The notes beneath the pieces are model-generated. The model was not told the DNA's origin and ran no database searches. It worked only from the letters and a program-made list of their open reading frames with translations. A stretch of DNA of 64,000 nucleotides from Utricularia gibba (lineage: Eukaryota; Streptophyta; Magnoliopsida; Lamiales; Lentibulariaceae). This document shows positions 1 to 10,951 of the stretch, piece by piece; within the stretch, counting starts at the first letter, position 1, and every line of letters starts with the position of its first letter. Where the stretch lies: NCBI GenBank assembly GCA_002189035.1, contig CM007989.1:6553501-6617500 (forward strand). The letters run 5' to 3'. The translations under genes and the position numbers were made by a program.

Positions 1-143
1 CGTAGCGATGCGTTTTTGCTCCTTGTAGATCCCTTTCGGATCTTTCGCTAACCAACCTCCGAGATTTATTCGTTCGTTGATGCGGTTCCTGGGCTTTCTC
101 TGAATTGGGGTTTTTACCGTGCTCACTCTCTTTAGCGTCAACA

Positions 144-1646
144 ATGTCGACGGCGAAAGTGCCCGGTCGGCTTTTCACGATCGGGATAGTGGCGTCATGG
201 TATTCTTCCAACATTGGGGTTTTGTTACTGAACAAGTACTTACTGAGCAATTACGGTTTCCAGTATCCGATTTTCTTGACGATGTGCCACATGGCGGCTT
301 GCTCTTTGCTGAGCTACATCGCTATTATTTGGATGAAGGTTGTCCCGTTGCAGACGATAAAATCTAGAATTCAGTTCATTAAAATATGTGGACTTAGCGC
401 AATTTTTTGTTTTTCGGTTGTTAGTGGCAATATTTCCCTCAAGTATTTGCCAGTGAGCTTTAACCAGGCTGTTGGCGCTACTACACCATTCTTTACTGCA
501 ATCTTTGCTTATTTGATGGCCCTGAAGAGAGAGGCATGGTTGACTTACATTACTCTGATACCTGTTGTTGCTGGGGTTATCATTGCCAGTGGGGTACGCA
601 AGCATATTACTTTTGTTGATTGCTTCCATTGTGTTTCGGTCTTGTTTCATACCTTAATCTGCTGCTGATTGAGCTTTCTTTATGAAATGTTAACTACCTG
701 GGTTTCCCCATGACTGAGCTTTCTCCACGAAGTGTCAACACCTAAAAGTTCATGTGCCATTTTCCAAGATATATTTCTTGTGATTCGCCCATGTTAACTG
801 AACTATGGGAAATACCTGAGCTGGCTGAATGCAAAGCTTGCCACTGTGTATAAGATATGGTAGCTTGTTGTGAATGAGATATGGTAGCTTGTTTCTGTAT
901 TCCATTTACTGTGATGGCTGATTTTCACCAGTATCTAGTCTGAACATGATTTTTTTTGGCATGCTGTTAGGGTGAGCCTAGCTTTCATCTGTTTGGGTTT
1001 ATCATGTGTATTGGTGCAACTGCTGCGAGGGCACTGAAGTCAGTGGTTCAAGGCATTTTGCTTTCTGCAGAAGGGTAACACTTCCTTCACATTTTAGCCA
1101 TTTCACTTGTGATCTGCTCTCATTTACGCTGTTGTGAGACAAGATTCTGATAAGCTGCCGCATTGTGTTGAAGGGAAAAAGTGGATTCTATGAATCTGCT
1201 CTTGTACATGGCTCCTGTGGCTGTCGTGCTTCTACTTCCTGCAACTCTCTTTATGGAAGAAAATGTAGTTGGCGTCACGTTGGCCCTAGCAAGGAACGAC
1301 ATGAGTATTGTTTGGTTACTGCTGTTTAATTCCTCCGTTGCGTATTGTGTAAATTTGACCAATTTTCTGGTAACGAAGCACACAAGTGCTCTTACCCTTC
1401 AGGTACTTTCTCATCCCTTCAGTATTAGTGAATGCCATTCCTGTGTCATTCCTGAAAAAACTTTCCTTTATGCCTTGTTCTTCCTTTTAGGTCCTGGGAA
1501 ATGCCAAGGGAGCATTGGCTGTTGTGATCTCTATACTGATTTTCAGGAACCCCGTGTCCATCACTGGGATGCTTGGGTACTCCCTCACCGTCGCCGGTGT
1601 TGTCCTCTACGGCAAAGCCAAAAAGCAGTCGAAATCAAATGTGTAG
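144..1646 (+). CDS. Nucleotide-sugar/triose-phosphate translocator family protein (UUAT-like)
   Basis: Golgi-type multi-pass antiporter of the drug/metabolite transporter superfamily, expected to move a nucleotide sugar into the Golgi lumen in exchange for a nucleoside monophosphate. Four exons, 144-593, 971-1074, 1174-1402 and 1491-1646, have GT-AG borders and join in frame to 312 residues, the usual size for this family. Landmarks are the start [14 protein letters not shown], the [13 protein letters not shown] stretch, the loop beginning [10 protein letters not shown], the segment [20 protein letters not shown], and a lysine-rich tail ([11 protein letters not shown]) resembling an ER/Golgi retrieval signal. 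An upstream in-frame ATG at 105 would add 13 residues, but family members start at the position chosen. The closest group I recall is the Arabidopsis At3g11320/At5g05820/UUAT1 clade, linked to UDP-uronic acids. The substrate here is inferred from the clade. It is convergent with the GH17 gene. Confidence 0.9.
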
Positions 1647-2012
1647 TTCAGAAAGCAACTGATCCTACACCCTCCCATCTGTTTCTTCTTGTAATATACC
1701 TTGGACAACAATAAAAATTTGTTGACCTATTCTTTTCATGGACACTGTGGGCATGCTGATTCCTGGATTCCCATGGTGCACAAGGCAAGGGCAATTTGCA
1801 GCTTCTTGTATCTTCATTTAGAGGTCCTTTTTGAACTCGTTACTCAAGATATTCTATGAATCTGAGCCACGTTACACAGTTTTAGTGTTTTTGTCATCAC
1901 ACTTGCCTTATAATGAACATGTCAAAAGCCTTTTTCAATGCAAAAGAGGAAGCTCCAACAGGTTGGAGGAACCATGAACATGATCTCTACCGGACTCTGA
2001 GATTCCCATTGC
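1647..2012. other. Convergent 3' intergenic region
   Basis: Holds the 3' UTRs of the transporter (+) and the GH17 gene (-). An AATAAA signal lies at 1711-1716, about 65 bases after the transporter stop. I see no further gene. Confidence 0.6.
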
Positions 2013-3146
2013 TCAAGCTTGGAGAACTGGAGAAATGAGATGTCTAATGAAGAAACAGATGAATCCCAGCAGCATTATGACATTTCCAGAGACTGGTTGT
2101 GATCCAGAGAAACCGAGGTGATACTTCATAGTCAAGTTGGGGTGCATGATTCCCCATTCTCTGCTGACATTGGGCACATCGAACAACTGAAAGATATAAG
2201 TTGCAGCAGGTCCTTCTTTCCTCAATGGCGTCCCAGGAGCTGTTCTCTGATGTGCAGTCAATTGCTTCAAGTAAATTTCAGCATAGTTTCCAGCAGGTGA
2301 TTCAACGTCATGCTCACACGGCCACCCAGTTTCAGTCACAATTACAGGGATATTCTCTTCGCCGGAGATAGCCATGGCTGCTATGACTGAATCCACCATC
2401 ATATCAAACAGATTCCAGTACCTGGCTCCGGTGACTGGATCATCCCTGAAGTTGAAAGAGTTTTCCTGGAACAAAGCGTAGCTAACTGGGATCTCTGGAT
2501 CGTCTTTGAAAATCTGGTATGGGTACAGATTGATTAAGAACGAAGAGTTGGTTTCAGAGAGGAACTTGAGAAAGGGGCGCATGACCAGGGATCCTATGGG
2601 CTCTACGTATTCGGCGGACGACGGCGGGAACCCAGTTGCTAATATGTCGATGAAGGAGAAAGTTGTGGAAACGGGAATCGAGCGTATCCCGAGTTGGATT
2701 AGTGAGAGGTGGAGGTTGCGAACGGCGGGGAGGAGTACGGCGGATGAATCGAGGGTGGCATCGGCAGCGCCGGAGGTGATGAAATCAGAGCCGACGGAGA
2801 TGATAGAGATACGAGTGCGGGGATGATACGGGAGGACGTAGGAATGTACCCAAATATCGGCCGCGGAGCGGTTGGCGGCGAATGCAGGGACGAGTTCGTT
2901 TGGAGTGGTGAGGAGGATGCTGATGTTGGTGTACGCGAAGGCGCGTACGACGGCGGGGGTGGGCTGTAGCAGGCGGACAGCGGATATGCGAAGCGATTGA
3001 ATGGCAGGGACGACATGCTCCGGAGGTGGAATGCCGGAGATGGAAGCGTCATAAGTGACTCCGACGACCACACCTGAGGCTGAAGCGGCAGCCGAAAGGA
3101 AGAAACACATGATGGTAAAGAAGAGAGTAGGCGCGGAAGTAGACAT
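2013..3146 (-). CDS. GH17 beta-1,3-glucanase-like protein, secreted, putative GPI anchor
   Basis: Single-exon gene for 377 residues resembling plant glycoside hydrolase family 17, which cleaves callose in the wall or at plasmodesmata. Visible features are an N-terminal signal peptide (about residues 1-23), the family opening GVVVGVTYD followed by IPPPEHV, the LINLYPYQIF strand, and the nucleophile block IPVIVTETGWP. A hydrophobic C-terminus after GNVIMLLGFICFF suggests a GPI signal. There is no X8/CBM43 domain. The block that normally reads VGNEV, carrying the general acid/base glutamate, reads ISVGSDFI here, so Asn-Glu is replaced by Ser-Asp. The later conserved FNEN block is replaced by LFDVPNVS. 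Activity is therefore doubtful and a binding or regulatory role is possible. The start was chosen because it gives a clean signal peptide directly before the mature GH17 strand. The 5' end faces away from the U1 gene. Confidence 0.87.
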   Translation of the reverse strand: MSTSAPTLFFTIMCFFLSAAASASGVVVGVTYDASISGIPPPEHVVPAIQSLRISAVRLLQPTPAVVRAFAYTNISILLTTPNELVPAFAANRSAADIWVHSYVLPYHPRTRISIISVGSDFITSGAADATLDSSAVLLPAVRNLHLSLIQLGIRSIPVSTTFSFIDILATGFPPSSAEYVEPIGSLVMRPFLKFLSETNSSFLINLYPYQIFKDDPEIPVSYALFQENSFNFRDDPVTGARYWNLFDMMVDSVIAAMAISGEENIPVIVTETGWPCEHDVESPAGNYAEIYLKQLTAHQRTAPGTPLRKEGPAATYIFQLFDVPNVSREWGIMHPNLTMKYHLGFSGSQPVSGNVIMLLGFICFFIRHLISPVLQA

Positions 3147-3664
3147 TGCAGGCAGAACTGAAGACGCATAGGCTGTAGAAGAAACAGAGTTAGTTAGAAT
3201 AGATCAAGATGGTGCAGTCATGGCGGAATCTCCTTCCGTTTCAGTCTCACTCCGTGTACTTCAGCCTCCACGAAGGAAGAGAATCTCCAACCGTCACTTG
3301 GGCTTCTCCGGTACCCGCTCCACGAGGAAGGTAGCCCAATGCAATTATCGTGCCTGCTCACAAAAAATTAATTTAACAGAAAAAAATACGTGTTTAAATA
3401 AATCACCTTTATAATTTTTCTTTTAAGAGAATACTTTCCATTTAGATGTATAAAACTACGATCAAAATTCAATATAATTATCAGTATTTTAAATTTATTT
3501 AATCCCACCGGCTAAATATTGTCTTGATTTCACATAATTTATAAACAATTTTTTAAAAATAAATAATAAATAAACGATTAATCGAAACTTAAATAGGAAA
3601 AATAAAAAAAATGAGAAAAAGTGAGACGGGTTGGGAGGAAAAACTATAATAGATAGTGTATTAC
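3147..3664. other. Intergenic region, GH17 promoter side
   Basis: Contains the upstream region of the GH17 gene (-), then AT-rich DNA before the U1 promoter. No further coding region is supported. Confidence 0.5.
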
Positions 3665-3717
3665 ATCCCACATCGGAAATAAGGAGCGTCAGGATGGGAG
3701 GCGTGGCAGTATTTAAA
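3665..3717 (+). promoter_or_regulatory. snRNA-type promoter: USE and TATA box
   Basis: ATCCCACATCG at 3665-3675 is a perfect match to the plant snRNA upstream sequence element RTCCCACATCG. A TATA-like TATTTAAA lies at 3710-3717. The gap of 34 bases fits the RNA polymerase II class of plant snRNA genes; polymerase III genes have about one helical turn less. The first U1 base is 24 nt after the TATA-like box. Confidence 0.9.
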
Positions 3718-3740
3718 GAGATGGGCATGCAACGGGTAAC

Positions 3741-3902
3741 ATACTTACCTGGACGGGGTCGATGGGAGATCAGGAAGTCTCATGGCCTGGGTTGGCGGCC
3801 TCCATTGCACTTGGGAGGGGCGCCCGCCCAAGGTCGGCCCAAGTGGTCGAGCCTACGTCATAATTTGTGGTAGAGGGGGCCTGCGTCCGCGCGGCCCCTG
3901 CC
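3741..3902 (+). ncRNA. U1 spliceosomal snRNA gene
   Basis: The RNA begins ATACTTACCTG, the U1 5' end that pairs with 5' splice sites, followed by GGACGGGGTCGATGGG of stem I. Further conserved blocks are CCTCCATTGCACTT (stem-loop II, the U1A-binding loop), CAAGTGGTCGAGCCTACGTC, the Sm site AATTTGTGG (3862-3870), and the terminal hairpin ending GCGCGGCCCCTGCC. The length of 162 nt is normal for plant U1. The 3' end was set by homology because the downstream termination box is not obvious. All core elements are intact and the promoter is complete, so it is probably functional. A protein reading frame that crosses it is spurious. Confidence 0.95.
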
Positions 3903-4439
3903 CAATTCTAATCAAGCGTTTTTTCGCTTAACGGGTAATTCATGAATCACGTGAACTATGGAATATGTTTTTTCAATGAATCTAATTATTTAAAGAAAGT
4001 CATATCTGATGATGCCTCTTCTACAATTTTCCCCAATTTTTATCAATTATAATGAGTTTAACTTTGTAATAGACATGGTGATGGGTCTCTGGTACACAAA
4101 TTTAAAAAGAAAAATATGGCCAAGCAATATTTCATTCATGACCGTTTTCCTATGTAAATACACTTAACTCTCATTCATTATCATCCCCTTGTATATTAAA
4201 TTGATTTTCAAGGATAGAATAAAAAAAAGAAGTAGATTGTTTTTTCCTATTCATGTCTTTTATTCAATAGAATTTTCAGAAAAAATGAAAAAAAAGAGAG
4301 TAAAACTTAAAAATTTTATTAAGATAAATTTATTTATATTCACTATAATAAAGGGAAACTTTTATCCAAAATAATCGTGAACATAGTTTGTTTGTGTAGT
4401 TATTATTTATCGTATGTTTTGTGGTCGAAACTAAGTGGA
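3903..4439. other. AT-rich intergenic DNA downstream of U1
   Basis: No gene supported. Low-complexity AT-rich sequence leading into decayed retrotransposon DNA. Confidence 0.4.
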
Positions 4440-5614
4440 TCTTTCATATCAAAAAATATATTGGTAAATAACATATTCTCTTGATGGATATTAAAATCAT
4501 AGACATCAAGACTAACAATATGATCAAATTAAATAATACAAATTATCTCTTGTGGAAATAAAAAATGAAAGATTTGTTTTTTATCATGAAAATGCATCTA
4601 CTTGTATTAGCAAAAATAAATTAGAATAAAAAACTGATAAATAATGAGATTTCAAGTATCCACAATCCTATGATTTTATTCACTAATTTGTTGAAAAAAA
4701 TGTGTATCATCATGCTATTAACAAGATACATGCAAAGAATTTAATTTAATTGTGCACATAATATCTCTATTAATGAAGCTTATTTTGTTTTTGGATCCAA
4801 ACACACTAAATATACTATTTTGTTGGAATTTCTAATTTTGGAAAAAAAAATTACTTTATCACATTGTTAGTTGAAAAGGAGTTCAACTTGTTTATTTGAG
4901 ATATCAATTCATTAGCTTTGATGTGCTTTAGAATGAGATGGGTCTCGCGCATACACAGAGTTTTAATTTATTAGATTGTGTTGAACATCTGAAAGTCTAT
5001 GAAACCCAAAAAGACTACACACATGGGGGTCCCAAAAGCATCTCGCATGTGCGAACCAAACTCATGTTTTGCTTTATTTTGCCTCGAGTCCATTAGGGTT
5101 AGAATTAACATATATATTCGATTAATTTTTGAGATCAATAAGAGTAATTTTCAAAGAACTTTTTGATTCTGGAGGATCCAAAATTTATGTAGGACAATAT
5201 TTTATGTGCATGAGGTTTGATGTTCTCTTCTTCTTCGTGTTCGATTTATAATATGTTTTGTGGATTTAAATAATTCATCATAATTAGTAGGATATTTATT
5301 AATGTTGATATGTCAATCATCATTGGCATCTAGTTGCAACATTTGAACAATATTTACTTGTTAAATTTGGATTTTTTATGATACAAAGGTAACAATAATC
5401 GAAGACCCTATACATTTACCACATAATGTATAATTTATATTAAGTTGTGTTTATAGTAATGATAGAATATGAATTAAAATAAAATTTGTATTTAATATTA
5501 TATTAAATAAAATATTTAATTACTTAATAAGTAAATTCATATATATTTTGAAAAAAACATAAAATACTAAAAACATGAATAACAAACAAAAAAATGAATT
5601 CATCAAAAACATAT

Positions 5615-6088
5615 TGTTGTACGCAATTGATATCAAACAATAAACTAACCACAAAACAAGAAAATAGACATCGAAATATTACGTAGTTGTTGTCAAGTCG
5701 ATATCAGACAATAAATTTGACCGTAAAAATCAAGAAAATAGACATCGATATTTAACGTGGTTCACCCTAAAATAAGGGCTATGTCCACATCCAATTTCGA
5801 GAAAAATTCACTATTAACCACAGTAAATATAAATAGATTTACTCTGGTAAACTATCGGGTTTTACTCTCTCTTTCTACCTTTTTTCCAAAAACTCTATCG
5901 GGCAAAAAACATGAATAAGAAAGAATATAATCTTTCACCTTCCCTATTCTATCTCCGGAAATCGAAAACTCACTCAAAACACCTAAAAGTATATAACTTC
6001 TCATTGTGTGTCTTGTGGGGGGAGAGTTCTACTCTATTTATAAAGGGGAGCACACGCCACCCTTGAAGGGTTGGTGTGCTAACCCCCA
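5615..6088 (-). mobile_element. Solo LTR (copia type), inverted, with 5-bp TSD
   Basis: 474-bp segment starting TGTTGTACGC and ending CCCCCA on the plus strand, flanked by perfect CATAT duplications at 5610-5614 and 6089-6093. Its reverse complement matches the plus-oriented LTR near 7560-7950: both share CTCCTTTATAAATAGAGTA, the AGAGTAAATNTAT stretch and CCCTTATTTTA. It is thus a family member inserted in the opposite orientation and reduced to one LTR. An internal direct duplication of about 71 bp (5629-5699 and 5700-5770) is present. Confidence 0.75.
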
Positions 6089-6120
6089 CATATTTCCTTC
6101 TTTTTTTATATATTTTAGTG

Positions 6121-6470
6121 TAGGCCCTATCAGTAGTTCACTTCAAAATAAAAGTTAGATACACAATCAAGTTCGAGAAAAATTGATTATTTATTACAAT
6201 AAATACAAACAAATTTACTCCATCACATTAATGAGTTTGTCATTTTCCAAAAATTTCATCATGTAAGAGACATAAATAGAAAAAAATATTTTATTTCTTT
6301 TTTATCTATTCTACCACAAAAAGTACTTGATTTTAATATGATATAATATGATTGGTTGGATATGTGAGATACATCGAATGGAAGAACGTTCTTCTCTATT
6401 CATAAAGAAGAATACGCCAACCAATGCTGAAAGTTTGGTTAGCTAACAATTGAATGTCTATTTTTTAGTT
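6121..6470 (-). repeat. Diverged LTR fragment of the same family
   Basis: Parallels the preceding solo LTR in the same orientation. Shared blocks are TTCGAGAAAAATT, the AATAAATA...TTTACT stretch, and the closing TCTATT.ATAAAG. It is more diverged and no target duplication was found. Confidence 0.5.
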
Positions 6471-7960
6471 ATATGGGTTTCACTTTGAACATTTTTCTCA
6501 ACAACACTAGTAACATTGATACAAATCTTTGCTTATGTTGTATAAAGCTTATTAAGTTTTTTTAGTGGCAAAAACCAATGAAACTTTAGTCAACTTTCAT
6601 CGGTTATCATTGAAATTCATGACATAATCTTCACAATTATGATGGTGAACTTAGATAAGATTCAATTACATGCCTTTTATATGCTTCACATTTATTAAGA
6701 TCAACTTCATTCCCTTGTTGGTCCATTAGTAAATATCTCATATACCTATAGTTTTCAATAGTTGTCAATTTCTCATTTTTATAGTGTACAATCCCATGCT
6801 GTATAAAATGAAAAAAAACTCTTTCCGTAATCTCACATGAAAAGTGGCATGATCGGATATCACTAATGCAATTGGAGTTGTAAGCATATTTTTTTCTGAT
6901 CTAGGGAATGATCATTAGCCTATGGTGAAATGGATTTTAAGATAGGATTTTCAAGCATGTATTTATGCTTTGGAATGAGGAAGTTGTGTTGAAAAGATGC
7001 ACAAATGCTGACTTAGCTTGTAATGTTGATGGTCGAAAATGAACATCAGTATATCTATTTACATTGATAGGGGTAGATGTGTCTTGGAGGTCAACATTGT
7101 AAAAATTTGTTGTTTTATCTTTCATAGAAGTAGAATATATTATAGTTATTAAGTCTCGTATAGAATTGATGTATATGAAAAAGTTCTTGCGAGAACTTGA
7201 TGTGAAGTAGGTGAATTATAAATTATTTTCTAACAGTCAAATTGATATTCATTAGTCAAGAATACTTAATTTCACTCAAGATCAAAATATATTGATTCAC
7301 ATTGTCAATAGATCAAGGATGTTCTAGAAAAAAAGCACTTGTAATTAAAAAAGATTTATACTGAAGAAAATGGATCATATATGATGACGAAGACACTTTC
7401 GAAAGAAATCTTTAAATTTTGTAGAACAGTTATTGAGTTGAACAACTCATCTATTTATTGAAAGGGGAGAATTGATGGATGTGTCCCTCCATATAAGATT
7501 TACATCAATTAAAAAAATGATGAATGATATATGCGGTTGGTTCATTATCTAATTTGTTAAGGTTAGGTGACGATTCTCCTTTATAAATAGAGTATAACTC
7601 TCTCCCACTTCAGCATCATAGTATACCAACATCAATTGATTAGCTCATCGATCAAATTTGGTGTGAGTTCTTTAAGAACTCAAGTGTTTATAAAAGAAGA
7701 ATTGAAAAATAAGAAAATGAGTACTATTGCATATTCGTGTTACTTGCGTGATATAGTTTTCTGGGAGAGTGTAAAATAAAACGTCAAATCGGATAATTTA
7801 TCAGAGTAAATATATCTGTATTAATTATGAAAAATAATAAATTTTTCTTATAGTTACATGTGGATATAACCCTTATTTTAAGATGAATCACATAAAATTT
7901 CTCTGTCTATTTTTGTAATTTTATGATTAATTTATTGATTGATATTGATTACGTATAATA

Positions 7961-9128
7961 GATTGTATTCAAGAATCTCAATGCCCGATTCATGGAGGGG
8001 GTGCATATGCTTGATTGAGTGTTGGTGCAAAGGATTTGACTTTTTAGTGTTTTTTCTAGAACACATTTCCCTTTTCCTCTTCCACCTCCACGCCATTGTC
8101 TGCTCCGAACATAAGAAAGGAGTAAGACTGGAAGAGGAAGCATCGACTTCAACCTTCGTTGCTTCAAATTTGGGCCTCTCAGGAAAAAGCCATCGCGGGC
8201 CAGCCCACCCGTGCAAGAACCTGGTCTGTACAAAAACCCGGCCCTAGTCCAGGTCCATTTTGTTGGGAAGTTGTGATGCTTTCGTTCTCTAGATTGCTGT
8301 TGGGTGTGATGAAGGCGCTCGTGTATGAAGAATAAACGCTTGTTCACCAAGCTTTATCCAGAGGCAACCGGAGGCTTGTTTCTTCTGTCGGCGAAAGGAA
8401 ACGACACAGGTGTGGCACCTATTGTTAGCCTGACTTATGTTTGTTTACTTTTCGTTTGATGATCAATGATTTCCTGCCCCGAGATTTTCGCTGTCTGGGT
8501 TTTTCTTGCTATTGCTTATTGATGGATTCTGGGCGATTTGGAAATGCCTTGATTGTTGGAATTTTTGCATCATGTAATAATTTGTGCTACACCGTAAGTT
8601 TTTAACTCTCCAATCTTTTCCATTTTGCCTTTTTTTTTTTTGCTTGATTTTTTGGGCATGCGGTTCCATATTATGATTTTCATTTGCTATGATGGAGGAG
8701 TTACATGGGCTTATTATTGATGTTGGTAGTGCGTGATTTCAATGGCGTTCCATTGTACACACGAAAATAAGATAAGTCCTAATGGAATCATGGTGCATCC
8801 GCATGCTTGGATTGGGGATTCTTTGAAAACGGACAATAAACTTTGACTTCTCTTTTCATGCTGAGGCTTTTTTGGCGAAGGTGACACTGTCCGTGCAGTG
8901 CAAAACAATTGTTTTTTTGTTTTTTTTTTTTTTTGAAAATCTGCTTTCTGATTTTTTTTTTTTAATCTTTTGGATCTTACTCTGGCCGATGATATCAAAT
9001 TCTATGGTTTAATGTCGTTCTTTTGTTTATTAATTTTAAATTTATAGGATATTTGAGCTTCTGGGATTTTTTCTATCTCCCACTGCAAGTTCGTTGGGTT
9101 CAATTATCTTCTGGGAGTGGAAAAGAGC
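7961..9128. other. Promoter and 5' leader region of the DUF8204-like gene
   Basis: Overlapping frames on both strands at 7930-8350 do not resemble a family and look like chance. From about 8280 the composition becomes T-rich and transcript-like, probably the 5' UTR and leader intron of the next gene. Poly-T runs occur at 8630-8641 and 8917-8964. Confidence 0.4.
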
Positions 9129-10637
9129 ATGAGTGGAGGCGATGAGGATGGCACTAGAACCACTGATTCATCTTGTGCAGAGGCAATTTCTTTTCCAGTG
9201 AGTTTGAAACCTGATTGTCCTGATCATGTGAAGCAAGTCGATGGAAGTACTTCGTCCACTAGAAGTGCCAATGCGGTGAACAATGATGTTAATAAAGCTA
9301 AATCTTGCAAAGGCTGCCTTTACTATTCCTCTCGTTTGAAAGCAGATTCCCGGAACCCTGTCTGTGTTGGTCTCACGCGGTCTCTTCCCCAAGGTAGTTG
9401 CCCTAAATCTCCAGTCTGTGAATTTTATCTTGGTTAAATGACACGTCTTCTTTATTTTTCTATGTAAAAATAATGGATTTTGAGGTCCCAGGTTTTCAAA
9501 ATTCTTGAGCTTCTATATCTGATATTGTTCCTAAACTTCATCGTCTTTTTGGTTACAATTTACGTTATATTGCAGTACCTCAGTATATAATTGGCCAGTC
9601 AGAGATGGAGGCTAGTAAAGAGGGTAGGAGCCTTACGGATTTCAGATATGCCTGCGTTGGTTATTCTTTGTTTGTTGACCGAAAGAAAGAGGGTGCTTCT
9701 GGGCAAGAGGCTGAAACTGACTTGCCTGTTTGTGTCGGTCTGGAGGTTAGTGTTCTAGTCTTTTCTCTGGATGTCAATCCTGGTTGGATCATGGATGGCT
9801 ATTAGTGAAGAAGAGATTAGCTAGACTATGTAGAGGCTAAATCAAACTGTAGGTTCTTTATGGCTTTGGTTCAAAAAAGGCTGTGTTTCCTTTCGTTCGT
9901 TGAACATGGAACTGAATCTTCTATATCATTGGCGCTTCTGGTTTAGAGGTGTTGCATTGCTAGTATCTTATTATTGTAAAGAATTCTGTTTTAAGATTTA
10001 TGATACCAACTTCTATGGGTTTTCCATTCTTTTAAGATACAAGAAACTCATTCAGTTTGTTAATGTCTCCTCTTGGTGTCATTTGTATAGATGCTTGTGG
10101 ATCGAAGAGTTGTCACTGCTGATTCTGCGAAAGCCCCCACAACTACTCTTTATGACAGGGAAAACAGTCAAGGTAACTTTACCTTGTTTCCCTTGGATTT
10201 TACTCTGCTGAATGCATATTCAAATATGGAACTGTTTCTCATTCATTGGTGTGACGCAGTTGTTGAATGGATTTACCTTCTTTTGAGCATCATTGAGGTA
10301 GTGATTTTTTTTTATTTTTTTTTTTTGTCATAGACGGCCGTGGATCGCCTCAGCATCGCTCACCAAAGTCATCGAATTCTGCCGCTGAAGATTATTTTGT
10401 CAGGTATGCATTTGGACCCTGAGCTTACACTTGTTTTTAGTCGAGCAAAAAAACCATATGCCATGCAACTTTGTCATCACACTCTGCTGCTTACTGCTGC
10501 AAGATTTTTTTGCATCTGAACGCAGGTTCACTAGAAATGCCAACCTTGTAGCAAATGCCGTCGCCAAAAACATCTGCAAAGTCGGAAACCAAATCAAGCA
10601 CAGTCTTGACGAAATATTGGATCGACGACCAAAATGA
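9129..10637 (+). CDS. Plant protein of unknown function (DUF8204-like)
   Basis: Five exons, 9129-9393, 9576-9745, 10091-10172, 10334-10403 and 10526-10637, join in frame with GT-AG borders to 232 residues. The product resembles a plant-only uncharacterised family with the core CKGCLYYSSRLKADSRNPVC, then VGLTRSLPQVPQYIIGQSE, EASKEGRSLTDFRYACVGYS and PVCVGLEMLVDRR. Conserved cysteines (CKGC, PVC, YACVGYS, PVCVG) hint at metal binding or disulfides, which is inference. The N-terminal 60 residues are Ser/Asp-rich and the C-terminal 40 are basic and helical (VANAVAKNICKVGNQIKHSL). No signal peptide or membrane segment. The family name is recalled and not searched. The start is the first ATG in frame; an in-frame GTG lies 12 bases upstream. 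Confidence 0.85.
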
Positions 10638-10951
10638 TCTTGATCTACATTCTGTGATCCTTTGTCATGGTTATGGAACAAGGAACCAGCACCAGCATTG
10701 TGAAGATATGCACTGCTTGCACTATGATTCCTCTTTGTGCCCCTTGTTCTCTAGTCCACACCAGAGAGCAAGGGAGTAGTACACTTTAGAGTAATGGCTA
10801 GACATGTGCAAGATGGTGTTTTTCTTTCCTCATTTCCATGAAAAGACTAGAGCTAATGCATCAGGCCACCAAATGTTATGCACAACAAGAAGAAGCAAGA
10901 GAGGGGGTTCCTCAGCCTCAGCCACAAATGATAACCAGAACTGTGACAAGA

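Larger units (their letters stand above)
4440..7960 (+). mobile_element. Decayed Ty1-copia retrotransposon
   Basis: Scattered but colinear copia protein remnants read on the plus strand. A gag start is near 4500-4620 (reads like IKLNNTNYLLWK then MKDLFFIMKMHL). An RNase H region is near 6990-7440 (reads like CTNADLACNVDGRK, then EVEYIIVIKSR, then the DSQ-like and RTKH-like blocks). A purine tract (gaaaggggagaa, 7462-7473) precedes an LTR-like segment from about 7474 to 7960 containing TTTATAAATAGAGTA. Stops and frameshifts are everywhere and most of pol is unrecognisable, so it is dead. The 5' LTR was not found. A related LTR in the opposite orientation lies inside it. Confidence 0.65.

Noticed and set aside
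3631-3873. 80-codon plus-strand frame
   Set aside because: It lies across the U1 promoter and RNA; the match to U1 explains the sequence.
7932-8350. Three overlapping frames on both strands of about 94-133 codons
   Set aside because: No family resemblance, no splice context and mutual overlap; more likely leader or promoter DNA.
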